Assembly: GCA_965220285.1 (NCBI GenBank)
Contig: OZ244818.1
Location: 558,001 to 622,000 of the forward strand
From: Bin5 sp009843665
GTDB lineage: Bacteria > Chloroflexota > Anaerolineae > Caldilineales > Caldilineaceae
Direction of reading: 5' to 3'
DNA length: 64,000 nucleotides
In this document: piece after piece, positions 50,285-59,238 of the stretch
Numbering within the stretch: position 1 is the first letter of the stretch
Layout of the letters: each line of letters opens with the position of its first letter
The notes under the pieces: model-generated
Databases searched by the model: none
The model's input: only the letters and a program-made list of their open reading frames with translations
What the model was told of the DNA's origin: nothing
Program-made: the position numbers and the translations under genes

Positions 50285-50314
50285 TTGACACGCGAGTGAG
50301 CGTTGAACTATCAT
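50285..50314 (+). promoter_or_regulatory. Candidate promoter of operon C
   Basis: TTGACA (50285-50290), an 18-bp spacer and TATCAT (50309-50314) lie just after the repeat element and 154 bp before the binding-protein ATG. The -35 is consensus and the -10 is one base from TATAAT. The position directly at the right edge of the element is notable. Confidence 0.4.
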
Positions 50315-50467
50315 GCCACGGGAGCAGGATAGAGGGGGAGGTTTCCTGACAGTTCGCGCCAAATCCATCGAATTGCCCGACCACGCCCGCATTCACCAAC
50401 CTTTTACTCGTAATCCGCATTCTTACATAGCTGCAGTTAAGGCCTTCACTCAAGGAGAGTTTCGACC

Positions 50468-52027
50468 ATGCAGAATCGACAATTGAGCAGGCGCAGTTTC
50501 CTGACGCTGGCAGGTGCAACCGGCGGCGCCGCGTTGCTCGCGGCCTGTGCTCCCGCGGAAGTTGAAGTCGACCAGTCAGCCGCAGCCGACGATTCGGGAG
50601 AGGCAATGCCCGATGTTGACCGCGTGCCGGTGCGCGTTTGGATAGGAGGCAGTTATACGCCTACCGAATGGACAAGCCGTTCGGCCGAGAATCCCATCGT
50701 GGTCAACGCGCCGCGCATTCTCGCCGAGCGCTACCACGAGGAGAATCCCGGAACAGAGATCGTGTACGAAGAGGGCCCTGGCGGCGAGGACTACTTCGCC
50801 TGGCTGACGGCCGGGGCGACGGCGGGCACGGCACCCAACCTGGTGCGCAGCACGCACAATTTTGCCGTGCAGAACGGTTGGGCAGTAGCGATAGACGACT
50901 ACCTTGCCCAGCCAAACCGCTACGCGCCGGATTATGATAAGTGGATAGACATCTTCTATCCGACCTTCATGAACTCGCTGATTCAGCCGGACGGCAACAT
51001 TTACTGTGCACCGATCGACAACATCTGGCCTAACATCGAGGTCGGGCTGGCCTACAACAAGGAAACGTTCGACAGCATGGGGCTGGAACCGCCATCGACA
51101 TGGGGCGCACAGATGGAGGTGTCCAGGGCGCTTAAAGAGGCTGGTGACGGACTGGCGCCCTGGCAGGTTGAGCAGGCGACCGGCAACCTATGGCCTCTGG
51201 CGCTACAGATCCTGCCCTCGATGATGCAACCGATCTGCCCGGATATGGACCTCAACGGGGACAAATTCGTTGGCGTCGACGAGGCGCTCCCCGCCTACCG
51301 CGCCGGCATTATCGGTCCCAATACACCGATTTACAAGCGCGCTTTTGAAGAGATGTACGAGCTGGCAACCTACTGGATTGACGCCTTTAACACGGTCGAC
51401 ATCGACCTGCTTTGGCGAGAGGGCAAAGTGGGGCTGCGTTATTCGGGTTCGTGGGAGTTTTCGCGCATGGCCAATGACCCCAATGTAACTTTCGAGAGAG
51501 GCTTTCTGCCGCCGCCGCTTCCCAACAGCAGTGAAATCCCTGCGACGGACACCACGCCCGGCGCGACCGACCCGCCGCGCACGACTGCCGGTGACGGAAC
51601 GGTGCCCGGCGATCTGCTGACCGCCATCCAGGGATCAGAGTTTGTCACGATGGCGTCCTCGACAGAGAAGGACGGCAATCTGGAACAGACGATTGATTTC
51701 TGGATGTTCCTTACCGAACCGCAGAACAACGCATTCCTCGTCAATGAGAACCAGGCGCGTATTTCTTCGGCCGTGGACGCGCCGCTCGGATCGATTTGGC
51801 AGGAGATTGCCACCTTCAAGTTGCCCCTCTATGAGTATGCGATTGCGTGGTGGGGCCAGGGCTGGTATTGGGACAATGACAATTTCATGCGATGGCGGCC
51901 GGTCTTCATCGAATGGATTACGGGCCAGATCGATGAAGCAACCTTCTACGAGCGGCAGGAAGAGGAGTTTGCCGCCGGCGCGCAGCGCTATGAAGAGATT
52001 CTGCAGGAGCAGACCGACGACAGCTAG
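50468..52027 (+). CDS. Sugar ABC importer substrate-binding lipoprotein C
   Basis: 519 residues, preceded by AAGGAGAG. The Tat-type leader has RR at 8-9 and Cys27 in LLAACAPAEV. The body is the close counterpart of protein B at 35096: PTEWTSRSAENPIVV, QPICPDMDLNGDKFVGVDEALP and GSWEFSRMANDPNVTFERGF, with long conserved stretches such as the AGDGTVPGDLL region. SBP family 1. The following genes are an Ig-like protein and a permease pair, so this is an intact CUT1 operon. The two homologues probably bind related ligands. Confidence 0.94.
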   Translation: MQNRQLSRRSFLTLAGATGGAALLAACAPAEVEVDQSAAADDSGEAMPDVDRVPVRVWIGGSYTPTEWTSRSAENPIVVNAPRILAERYHEENPGTEIVYEEGPGGEDYFAWLTAGATAGTAPNLVRSTHNFAVQNGWAVAIDDYLAQPNRYAPDYDKWIDIFYPTFMNSLIQPDGNIYCAPIDNIWPNIEVGLAYNKETFDSMGLEPPSTWGAQMEVSRALKEAGDGLAPWQVEQATGNLWPLALQILPSMMQPICPDMDLNGDKFVGVDEALPAYRAGIIGPNTPIYKRAFEEMYELATYWIDAFNTVDIDLLWREGKVGLRYSGSWEFSRMANDPNVTFERGFLPPPLPNSSEIPATDTTPGATDPPRTTAGDGTVPGDLLTAIQGSEFVTMASSTEKDGNLEQTIDFWMFLTEPQNNAFLVNENQARISSAVDAPLGSIWQEIATFKLPLYEYAIAWWGQGWYWDNDNFMRWRPVFIEWITGQIDEATFYERQEEEFAAGAQRYEEILQEQTDDS

Positions 52028-52117
52028 GAATCAGTACGAACCGGTGGTCAGTGCTGTGGTCTGGCATTGGCCACCGTCCTCGGACAACAGGTCGCTAATC
52101 ACTGGTTTTTGCCGATA

Positions 52118-52552
52118 ATGGGAAGAGGACGGCTGCTCGCATTCGCCGCTATCGGACTGCTGCTGGCGGCTATCGCGGTAGACTACGCGCAGGCACAGGT
52201 ACGCCTGCGCAACATCTCCATCACCGGGGAGTTCGATCAGCCCAAGGTGATCGCCGACGGCAAGAGTTCGATCATTCTGACCGTGCGCGTGACCGAGAAC
52301 GGTGAGCCGCGCGGCAACGCGCTGCTCCAGGCCTGGCTTGAATCCGGCGGCGGTCTTCTCATTCCGGAGTGGAACTATACGGACGAAGAGGGTTACGCCG
52401 AGTATACGTACACGCCGAATGCTGCAGGCCCCTACGATCTGCAGGAGGATACGATCGCGCATGTGATCGACATCAACGTCGGTCGTCTGTTCGAAGTCGA
52501 TAAGCATTACCGCATTCAGATCCCGATTGAAGCGCCTCTGACCACGGACTAA
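52118..52552 (+). CDS. Secreted Ig-like (Big-1-type) domain protein within the ABC operon
   Basis: 144 residues from the ATG at 52118; a longer in-frame TTG start at 52067 is less likely. After a signal-like segment (RLLAFAAIGLLLAAIAVDYAQA, broken here by the cleavage region after Ala) comes a small beta-sandwich: ITGEFDQPKVIADGKSSIIL, VTENGEPRGNALLQAWLE and NYTDEEGYAEYTYTPNAAGPYDL, which resembles an invasin/Big-1 Ig-like unit. It is predicted to be secreted or surface-attached. It lies 90 bp after protein C and 17 bp before the permease start, so it is part of the operon. The function, perhaps a wall- or sugar-binding accessory, is unknown. Confidence 0.7.
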   Translation: MGRGRLLAFAAIGLLLAAIAVDYAQAQVRLRNISITGEFDQPKVIADGKSSIILTVRVTENGEPRGNALLQAWLESGGGLLIPEWNYTDEEGYAEYTYTPNAAGPYDLQEDTIAHVIDINVGRLFEVDKHYRIQIPIEAPLTTD

Positions 52553-52569
52553 GGATAAGGGACAGCTGC

Positions 52570-53547
52570 ATGAGCAGTGCGCAGTCAACGCAGACAGATT
52601 CAGCGGCGGGCGGCCGCCGGCTTTGGAGAAGAAGGACCGAAGCTACGCCTCTCAGTTGGAGGGCGTTTCGCCGGTCGTGGCAGGCCTACGCGCTCCTCAG
52701 CCCGATCTTCATCCTTCTAATCATATTCGTCTATTATCCTCCTATCCTGGGCCTCGTTCGCGCATTTTTCCGCTGGCGCCCCGGCGTACCGGCTACGTTT
52801 GTCGGCCTCGACAACTTCGTCACATATTTCACGTACGCTGAGACCCCGCATGAGCTGGTCAACATCGTCAAGCTGTTGGTTTTCGGCCTCTTTGCCGGCA
52901 TTGTAATGCCGTTCATCATGGCCGAGTTGATCTTTTTTGTGCGCTCAGCGGCCCTGAAGGAGCTATACCGTCTTCTGGTCATCATCCCGATGCTTGTACC
53001 CGGCATCGTAACCGTGCTTCTGTGGCAGAAGCTCTACGATCCGTATCTCGGGCCGATTAACGACATGCTGCGGGCGATGGGCCTTGAGCATCTGGCACTG
53101 AACTGGTTGGGCGAGCACAGGATCGCCATCTATGCGATCATGTTTGTCGGGTTCCCGTGGGTGTGGGGAGTGGGCACGCTGATCTACCTGGGCGGGCTGG
53201 GCCAGATTTCCGACTCGGTGTATGAAGCCGCGGCGTTGGACGGCTGCACAGGCGTGGGCCGGGTGCTGCGCATCGATATTCCGCTGGTGCTGGGGCAGGT
53301 ACGGCTGCTTGCGATCCTGGCCATCATCAACGCAATCACCGCGTTCCAGAACATTCTTGTTCTCACCGACGGGGGACCGGGGTTCTCGACGATGGTGCCA
53401 GGGCTGACGATGTTCCACTCGGCCTTCCGCGCCCAGAAGTTCGGTTACTCCTCGGCTATTGGCCTCTTGTTGTTCATCATTGCCATGTCGGGAACACTGA
53501 TCATTAACCGGGGCATCCGGCCTGCGAACGAAGAGCTAAGGCAGTAG
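52570..53547 (+). CDS. CUT1 sugar ABC importer permease, MalF-type (operon C)
   Basis: 325 residues. Helices begin at YALLSPIFILLIIFVYYPPI, with a charged N-terminal tail. The family elements LLVIIPMLVPGIVTVLLWQKLYDP and the coupling loop ISDSVYEAAALDGCTGVGRVLRIDIPL (EAA motif) are present. The conserved region FQNILVLTDGGPGFSTMVPGLTMF is typical of the subunit. It forms the pore with the MalG-type subunit encoded 75 bp downstream. Compared with operons A and D, its loops are clearly a different lineage of CUT1. Confidence 0.94.
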   Translation: MSSAQSTQTDSAAGGRRLWRRRTEATPLSWRAFRRSWQAYALLSPIFILLIIFVYYPPILGLVRAFFRWRPGVPATFVGLDNFVTYFTYAETPHELVNIVKLLVFGLFAGIVMPFIMAELIFFVRSAALKELYRLLVIIPMLVPGIVTVLLWQKLYDPYLGPINDMLRAMGLEHLALNWLGEHRIAIYAIMFVGFPWVWGVGTLIYLGGLGQISDSVYEAAALDGCTGVGRVLRIDIPLVLGQVRLLAILAIINAITAFQNILVLTDGGPGFSTMVPGLTMFHSAFRAQKFGYSSAIGLLLFIIAMSGTLIINRGIRPANEELRQ

Positions 53548-53622
53548 AGCGTTTCAGTTTGACGCTGAATGCCGGGCGAGGCAGCTAAGCGACGACCGGC
53601 AGCATTTTTGCGGGAAACAGAC

Positions 53623-54489
53623 ATGACGACCGAACTACAGAGGAGTCCAAACCGGCGCCCGCTGCAGTTGTCCCAATTGGGCCTCCATCTCATGATCGCG
53701 TTCCTGCTGCTCCTCTCGCTGGTTCCGACGGCGATCATGATCAACCTGTCGTTCAAGAACGGGCTGCAGTACCGCTGGGAGCGCTGGACTCTGAGTCTGC
53801 CGTTACGGGGCTCGAACTATTTGTCGGCCTGGGATGTGATCGACGCCTACATGATCAATACAGTGCTTGTGGCCGTGGTCGGTCTTGCCGGCGTGCTGAT
53901 TCTCTCGCTGATCGGCGGCTATGTCTTCGCACGCATGCGCTTTCCCCTGCGAGAGCCGCTCTACTACGCCATTATCGCCCTGTTGATGGTGCCATGGGTG
54001 CTTTCCTTTATTCCCGCCTACATGCTCTACAACAATCTGGGCCTGCTCAATACGCGCTGGGCTTTGATCATCCCCAACGTCGCCGGGGGCCCGATATTCG
54101 GCATCTTTCTGATGCGGGCGTTCATCACCGGTATTCCGGAGGAGCTCTATGAGTCGGCGCGGTGCGACGGCGCGGGCGCGTGGTCGCTCATCTGGCGCAT
54201 CACTTTCCCTCTGAGCCTGCCGGGGCTGGCGACGCTCTCCGTGCTTAATTTCGTGGCGGAGTGGAACTCGTTCCTGTGGCCGCTGGTGACGATCAGCGAC
54301 ATGAGCAAGCAGGTGATCTCGGTCGGCCTGTTCCGGCTGTCGCGGACGACGAATGATTTGGTCGATTTCGGATCGGGCGGTCCTCTCTTCGCCGGTTATG
54401 TGCTGGCATCGATCCCCCTGGTTATTCTTTTCATCGTGCTGGGCAAGTTCTACGTTGAAGGGCTGGTTGAATCCGGCATCAAGATGTAG
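53623..54489 (+). CDS. CUT1 sugar ABC importer permease, MalG-type (operon C)
   Basis: 288 residues from ATG 53623 (the upstream in-frame 53569 ATG would add a charged stretch with no ribosome binding site). Helices start at LMIAFLLLLSLVPTAIMINL, the coupling loop PEELYESARCDGAGAWSLIWRITFPLSLPG carries the EAA motif, and the C-terminus reads LGKFYVEGLVESGIKM, not the usual GVKG ending. An extra charged loop (GLQYRWERWTLSLP) follows the first helix. It may also serve protein B (35 kb), whose own permeases are decayed. Confidence 0.93.
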   Translation: MTTELQRSPNRRPLQLSQLGLHLMIAFLLLLSLVPTAIMINLSFKNGLQYRWERWTLSLPLRGSNYLSAWDVIDAYMINTVLVAVVGLAGVLILSLIGGYVFARMRFPLREPLYYAIIALLMVPWVLSFIPAYMLYNNLGLLNTRWALIIPNVAGGPIFGIFLMRAFITGIPEELYESARCDGAGAWSLIWRITFPLSLPGLATLSVLNFVAEWNSFLWPLVTISDMSKQVISVGLFRLSRTTNDLVDFGSGGPLFAGYVLASIPLVILFIVLGKFYVEGLVESGIKM

Positions 54490-54640
54490 CATCTCGACCC
54501 TCTGCAATTTGACATTTGAAGGTCCCTCTCCCCGATTCGTCAGGCCTTTGTGTGTTCTCAGTTGGCCCGGCATAGACTATGACTCTTGCTATTGGATTCG
54601 ACGGACCGAAAACTTCTTGAACCGAAAGGGGACATAGACC

Positions 54641-56005
54641 ATGCGAAGAATGCGAGTTAGCAGACGTGAATTCTTGTCGGTGGCAGGCGCGGCGGGTGGC
54701 GCGGCTGTCCTGGCAGCCTGTGCTCCCGCGCCTGCGGGAACCGACGAGGGGCAGGCCGCCGCACCTGCAATGGAAGACGTGGAGCTCCAGCTGGCAGGGT
54801 GGCCGGGTCAGGGGCCGGAGTTGATCGAAGGGCTGGAGACATTCGAGGAAGAGAATCCGGGAATCAAGGCCACTTGGTTAGAGACACCGGGAGATTACCG
54901 GGCGAAACTGCTTTCCATGATCGCGGCCGGCACTCCGCCCGATACTGCCTTCAGCACCGACTACTACACTTTCGCTCGCGATGGACTCCTGATTGATATC
55001 ACAGACATGCTGATGGCCGATCCTTTGTTGGGGGCCGAAGACTACTTCATCCAGCCGCAGGAAGAGGAGCGCTGTACTTGGGAAGGACGCTGGTACGGCA
55101 TTGGCTCATGTTGGGTTTGCCACCACATTTATTACAATCGCGCCATCTTCGAAGAGGAAGGCATCGACCCGCCGAGCAACGATCCTGACGAAATCTGGAC
55201 GTGGGACCATTTCGTGGACGTTGCACGCCAGATGACGGTGGACGCGAACGGCAATCACCCCGGAGACAGTGGATTTGATATTGAGAACGTCGAACGCTGG
55301 GGCATGAACATTCCCTACTGGATGCACTGGTCATTCGTTCTTTCAAACGGCGGCTATGTCTGGCATCCGGAAACGAGGCTTTACGGCTACGACCAGCCAG
55401 AAGCGATTGAGGCAGTGCAGAAGGTAGCTGATTTGGTGCTGGTGGACCAAGTAATGCCCAACTCTGCTACCTTTGAGGCGATTGGCATGGGCTTCGTGCA
55501 GCTGCTGGAGACTCGTACTATGGCGATGGTCATTGAAGGCTCATGGTCGATGGCCTATACACATGATATGCAGGAGCCATTGGGTACGGCGGTACTGCCC
55601 AAGATGAAAGTGCCCGCCACGTGGCTGTCGGCACATCTGCACACGATTATGCAGGGTACGAAGCACGTAGACGAATCCTGGAAGCTGGTCCGCTTCCTCA
55701 GCAGCCCCTACTATCAGGAGTTGTTCCTGGTTTCCGGCCTATGGTTGCCTAGCCAGAGGGCGTTGATAACAGAAGATGCGATGGACCGCTGGTTGTCTCT
55801 TGAAGTACACCGGGAAGGTTACAGAAATATCGCTACCAAGTGGGTGCCGGATTACGGGCACCCGATGTACGGACCTCCGGGCGAAGGCGAGGCGAGCGGT
55901 TTCATCTGGCCGGCGCTGGACGCGGTCTGGATCGGAGACAAGACTGCCGAAGAGGCGTTGCTGGAGGCCACGCCAAAGGCGAACGAAGTCCTGGAGAATG
56001 CGTAA
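54641..56005 (+). CDS. Sugar ABC importer substrate-binding lipoprotein D
   Basis: 454 residues behind AAGGGGA. Tat-type leader with RR at 8-9 and Cys27 in VLAACAPAPAG. SBP family 1 body with VELQLAGWPGQGPELIEGLETFEEENPGIK, TAFSTDYYTFARDGLLIDITD and the C-terminal SGFIWPALDAVWIGDKTAEEALLEA. It is distinct from both the A and B/C types. It is 152 bp after the operon C permease and begins a second complete CUT1 set, presumably with a different substrate. Confidence 0.93.
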   Translation: MRRMRVSRREFLSVAGAAGGAAVLAACAPAPAGTDEGQAAAPAMEDVELQLAGWPGQGPELIEGLETFEEENPGIKATWLETPGDYRAKLLSMIAAGTPPDTAFSTDYYTFARDGLLIDITDMLMADPLLGAEDYFIQPQEEERCTWEGRWYGIGSCWVCHHIYYNRAIFEEEGIDPPSNDPDEIWTWDHFVDVARQMTVDANGNHPGDSGFDIENVERWGMNIPYWMHWSFVLSNGGYVWHPETRLYGYDQPEAIEAVQKVADLVLVDQVMPNSATFEAIGMGFVQLLETRTMAMVIEGSWSMAYTHDMQEPLGTAVLPKMKVPATWLSAHLHTIMQGTKHVDESWKLVRFLSSPYYQELFLVSGLWLPSQRALITEDAMDRWLSLEVHREGYRNIATKWVPDYGHPMYGPPGEGEASGFIWPALDAVWIGDKTAEEALLEATPKANEVLENA

Positions 56006-56107
56006 ACCGACTTTCTGTGGCGGGTGACCAAGTTCCGGTCAGGATCCTAGTTCACCCGCCGCGCCTTGCCGGCCCTACCCCGCCCAGCGCTGTACCCGGA
56101 TAAGAGA

Positions 56108-57028
56108 ATGTCTGCGATAACCCAGAGGCTCAGTAGTTGGGGTCTGAATTCACCCGCGGCCAGACGAAATATAACCGGTTACATCTTTATATCCCCGTTC
56201 ATTCTTGGCGTCCTTATCTGGTTTCTTGTTCCGGCCGCCACCGCCGGGTGGCTGACATTTCAGAAGTGGAATCTGATCACGGCACCGCGTTTTGTCGGCC
56301 TGGACAACATCGAGAACCTGTTTGAGGACGAGCTCTTTCTGCAGTCTCTGAAGGTTACCACCATGTACACCCTGGTGGCGGTCCCTCTCGGTCTGGTGCT
56401 GAGTTTCTTCATTGCGTTACTCCTCAATACGAAGATACGCGGCATCAGCATCTATCGCACTGTCTACTATCTCCCCAGCATTGTTCCGGCGGTGGCCAGC
56501 GCGGTCCTCTGGGCCTTCATTCTGAACTCGGAGTTCGGACTGCTCAACGCCGGTCTGCGAGCGGTGGGCTTGCCCAAAATCCTCTGGCTGCAGGAACCGG
56601 AATGGGCCTTGCCGGCTCTGATTCTGATGAGTCTGTGGGGACTGGGAGCCACCATGGTGATCTACCTGGCGGGACTGCAAGGTATACCTGATGTGTACTA
56701 TGAAGCAGCTGAGATCGACGGGGCCGGCGCCGGGAACAAGCTGATCCACGTAACTATCCCTCTCCTGTCCCCCGTCATTTTCTTCAACCTGGTCATGGGC
56801 ATCATTGCCAGTTTCCAGATCTTTACCGCGGGATACCTTATTACCAGCGGCGGTCCGCAGAACGCCACGCTCTTCTACGTCCTGTATCTGTATCGGGCGG
56901 GATTCCTGCACCTCAAGATGGGGTATGCGGCTGCGCTCGCGTGGGTGTTATTCATCATCATCATGGGACTGACGGTACTCATCTTCAAGTACGTGGGAAG
57001 CATGATTCACTACGAAGATACTCGTTGA
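56108..57028 (+). CDS. CUT1 sugar ABC importer permease, MalF-type (operon D)
   Basis: 306 residues from ATG 56108; the longer frame from 56066 lacks a signal for it. The helices begin at GYIFISPFILGVLIWFLVPAATAGWL. Motifs are YRTVYYLPSIVPAVASAVLWAFILNSEFGLLN, GLWGL-type ILMSLWGLGATMVIYLAGLQGIPDVYYEAAEIDGAGAG (coupling loop), and FQIFTAGYLITSGGPQNATLFYVLYLYRAGF. The sequence is close to the operon A MalF-type protein. It is 102 bp after protein D and 81 bp before the partner. Confidence 0.93.
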   Translation: MSAITQRLSSWGLNSPAARRNITGYIFISPFILGVLIWFLVPAATAGWLTFQKWNLITAPRFVGLDNIENLFEDELFLQSLKVTTMYTLVAVPLGLVLSFFIALLLNTKIRGISIYRTVYYLPSIVPAVASAVLWAFILNSEFGLLNAGLRAVGLPKILWLQEPEWALPALILMSLWGLGATMVIYLAGLQGIPDVYYEAAEIDGAGAGNKLIHVTIPLLSPVIFFNLVMGIIASFQIFTAGYLITSGGPQNATLFYVLYLYRAGFLHLKMGYAAALAWVLFIIIMGLTVLIFKYVGSMIHYEDTR

Positions 57029-57109
57029 CAAAGAGCTCCGGGCAGGAGTAGGTAATCGGCGGGCCTCCGTTCGGGGCGCTGGCAGGGAACAAAAGGGCTT
57101 TAGAGCGAA

Positions 57110-57973
57110 GTGTTAAAGAACGTTGGACAGCGGACTCTAATTCAACTGATTCTTCTTGTTGGTGCAATCCTGATGGCTCTGCCGTTCCTTTGGATGGTAA
57201 GCAGTTCGCTGAAGCACGAACTTCACATTTTTCAGTTTCCGCCCCAGATAATCCCAAACCCGATACGCTGGCTGAACTATCCTGAAGCGCTGGCAAATCC
57301 GAATGCGATGCCGTTCCACATTTACGTCAAGAACACAGTGATTATTGTCATTGTGCGTGAGGCGGCGGTCTTACTCTCCGCCTCTTTCTGTGCCTATGGC
57401 TTCGCGCGGCTGCGCTTTGTGGGACGCGACATCTGGTTTGGCATAGTTCTTGCTACGATGATGGTGCCCTATATTGTTCTGATGGTGCCGACCTATGTAC
57501 TCTTTGCCCGTCTCCAGTGGATCGACACGTTTCTTCCCCTCACGGTACCATGGTTCTTCGGCGGCGGCGCGTTTAACATTTTTTTGTTGCGCCAGTTCTT
57601 CCGCACCATCCCAGAGGAGCTAGCGGATGCGGCTCGAATCGACGGTTGTAACGAGTACGCCATCTATGCGCGCATTCTGATGCCATTGGCCAAACCGGGC
57701 CTGATCGCGGTGGCTATCTTCACTTTCATCGACGGCTGGAACGATTTCATGGGGCCGCTGCTCTATCTCAACTCGCCGGAGAACTACACGGTCGCCCTGG
57801 GGCTTGCGCTTTTCCGGGCGGCCGTTGGCGCGTTTGGATCTGCAGGCGGGCGCGCTCGCTGGGACTGGCTTATGGCCGCATCGACGGCTATGGTGATTCC
57901 GGTCATTCTTGTCTTCTTTGCCCTGCAACGCTACTTTGTCAAGGGAGTCGTGATGACCGGGCTGAAGGGCTGA
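57110..57973 (+). CDS. CUT1 sugar ABC importer permease, MalG-type (operon D)
   Basis: 287 residues starting at GTG 57110. Helices start at LIQLILLVGAILMALPFLWMVSSSLK; the block ATMMVPYIVLMVPTYVLFARLQW and coupling loop PEELADAARIDGCNEYAIYARILMPLAKPGL (EAA) follow. The C-terminal WDWLMAASTAMVIPV...YFVKGVVMTGLKG is the closest relative in the window of the decayed fragment at 37212-37316. It closes the operon D set. It ends 102 bp before the tandem PhyH genes, with an A/T-rich stretch between. Confidence 0.93.
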   Translation: MLKNVGQRTLIQLILLVGAILMALPFLWMVSSSLKHELHIFQFPPQIIPNPIRWLNYPEALANPNAMPFHIYVKNTVIIVIVREAAVLLSASFCAYGFARLRFVGRDIWFGIVLATMMVPYIVLMVPTYVLFARLQWIDTFLPLTVPWFFGGGAFNIFLLRQFFRTIPEELADAARIDGCNEYAIYARILMPLAKPGLIAVAIFTFIDGWNDFMGPLLYLNSPENYTVALGLALFRAAVGAFGSAGGRARWDWLMAASTAMVIPVILVFFALQRYFVKGVVMTGLKG

Positions 57974-58075
57974 GTACGGGACAGGTGTAGGGGGCAATAC
58001 CTTCGCAGGCGCTGCCTAGTCCCCACTTGAAAAAACCAGAAAACGTAAAGAAGCTTTTTTAAGGAGTGCAGACAT

Positions 58076-59026
58076 ATGTTTACGCAGACGGAGATCGACC
58101 AATTTCATCGCGACGGATTCATCGTGGCGAAGGGGGTTATACAGGGCGAGGAGCTGGCGGCGCTGCGCAAGGCAGCGGACCGGGTGATGGAGGAGGGGAT
58201 GGCGGGTCTCAATGAAGAGGGGCACCGCTACCGGCCGAACCCGGACGGTTCGCGCACGTATTTTCGCAGCGAGTTCATGTGGGACCGGGATCCGGTCTTT
58301 CAGGCGGTGACGGCGAACCCGTCGTTGCTGGCGCATTACGGTCAACTGGTCGGACACCCCTTCATGCCGATCGTCGATTCTTTCGTCTGTAAGATTCCGG
58401 AGGGTGATGTGCCGGTGCACTGGCACCAGGACCCGCCGTTTGGCGACCCGGAGTGGCCGGATACACACCCGATCCCCAACATCGACGCCGACATATATCT
58501 GGATCACTCGACGATTGAGAATGGCTGCGTGTGGGCGATTCCAGGGCATCACCTGGTGGGCCACGTTGAGGTGGAGAACTATTCGGAGGAGATGCTGTTC
58601 GATGAACTGGGGGCGGTGCCGATCGAGTTGGGGCCGGGTGATGTCAGTTTCCACTGTTTGTCGGCTCCGCACGGCTCGGCCGGCAACCGGACCGGTGACC
58701 TGCGCCGTACCTTCTACGTGCACTACATGAACGCCGAGGTTCAAAAGGAGTGCTACGGCCACCTGGGCTACGTCCAGCAGTTGGAGAAGGAACGCGGTCT
58801 GTTCGACGCGCGCGCTCTGGCGGCGGCACAGAAGATGATTGATGCGCGGGTGGAGTTGGGCTATGGCGGTCTGGATGGAAGCGACGTGCGGCTGATGAAG
58901 GAAGGGTTTGAGTTTACGGGCGAACCGAGGACACCTCCCAGGCACTGGGGCCCGCTGATCGCCGCCATGTCCGAGGACGAGATCAGGCGCAAGAAGAGTC
59001 TGACCTTTTTGACGCCGGCAGCGTAA
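58076..59026 (+). CDS. PhyH-family Fe(II)/2-oxoglutarate dioxygenase, tandem copy 1
   Basis: 316 residues behind AAGGAGTG. The iron ligands are His117 and Asp119 (VHWHQDPPFGDP) and His199 (SAPHGSAGNRTG), and Arg210 or 211 in LRRTF would bind 2-oxoglutarate. The stretch IENGCVWAIPGHHLVGHVEVEN is typical. Relatives bear the same N-terminal FTQxEIDxFHRDGFIVAKGVI segment. It is a close paralogue of the next gene with the same length and no gaps in the triad region. Its placement after operon D suggests action on the imported compound. Confidence 0.92.
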   Translation: MFTQTEIDQFHRDGFIVAKGVIQGEELAALRKAADRVMEEGMAGLNEEGHRYRPNPDGSRTYFRSEFMWDRDPVFQAVTANPSLLAHYGQLVGHPFMPIVDSFVCKIPEGDVPVHWHQDPPFGDPEWPDTHPIPNIDADIYLDHSTIENGCVWAIPGHHLVGHVEVENYSEEMLFDELGAVPIELGPGDVSFHCLSAPHGSAGNRTGDLRRTFYVHYMNAEVQKECYGHLGYVQQLEKERGLFDARALAAAQKMIDARVELGYGGLDGSDVRLMKEGFEFTGEPRTPPRHWGPLIAAMSEDEIRRKKSLTFLTPAA

Positions 59027-59238
59027 TGCAGGCGAACCATCTAGTATCCCGCTTGCGGGCTAAAGTGGATCGGGCTTCATTCCCGATATCCCTTCTGCCT
59101 CCAGCGGGCTTCCTCTATTGGAGCCACTCTGCAAACCTGTAGCAAATAGGCAGGTGGGTTGCTCCCACCCTTGTTTCGTTCCCATCAGAGGCGAGAGGGC
59201 AAGAGAACGTGATGCTTTCTTGAACGGAAGGTAGGCGC

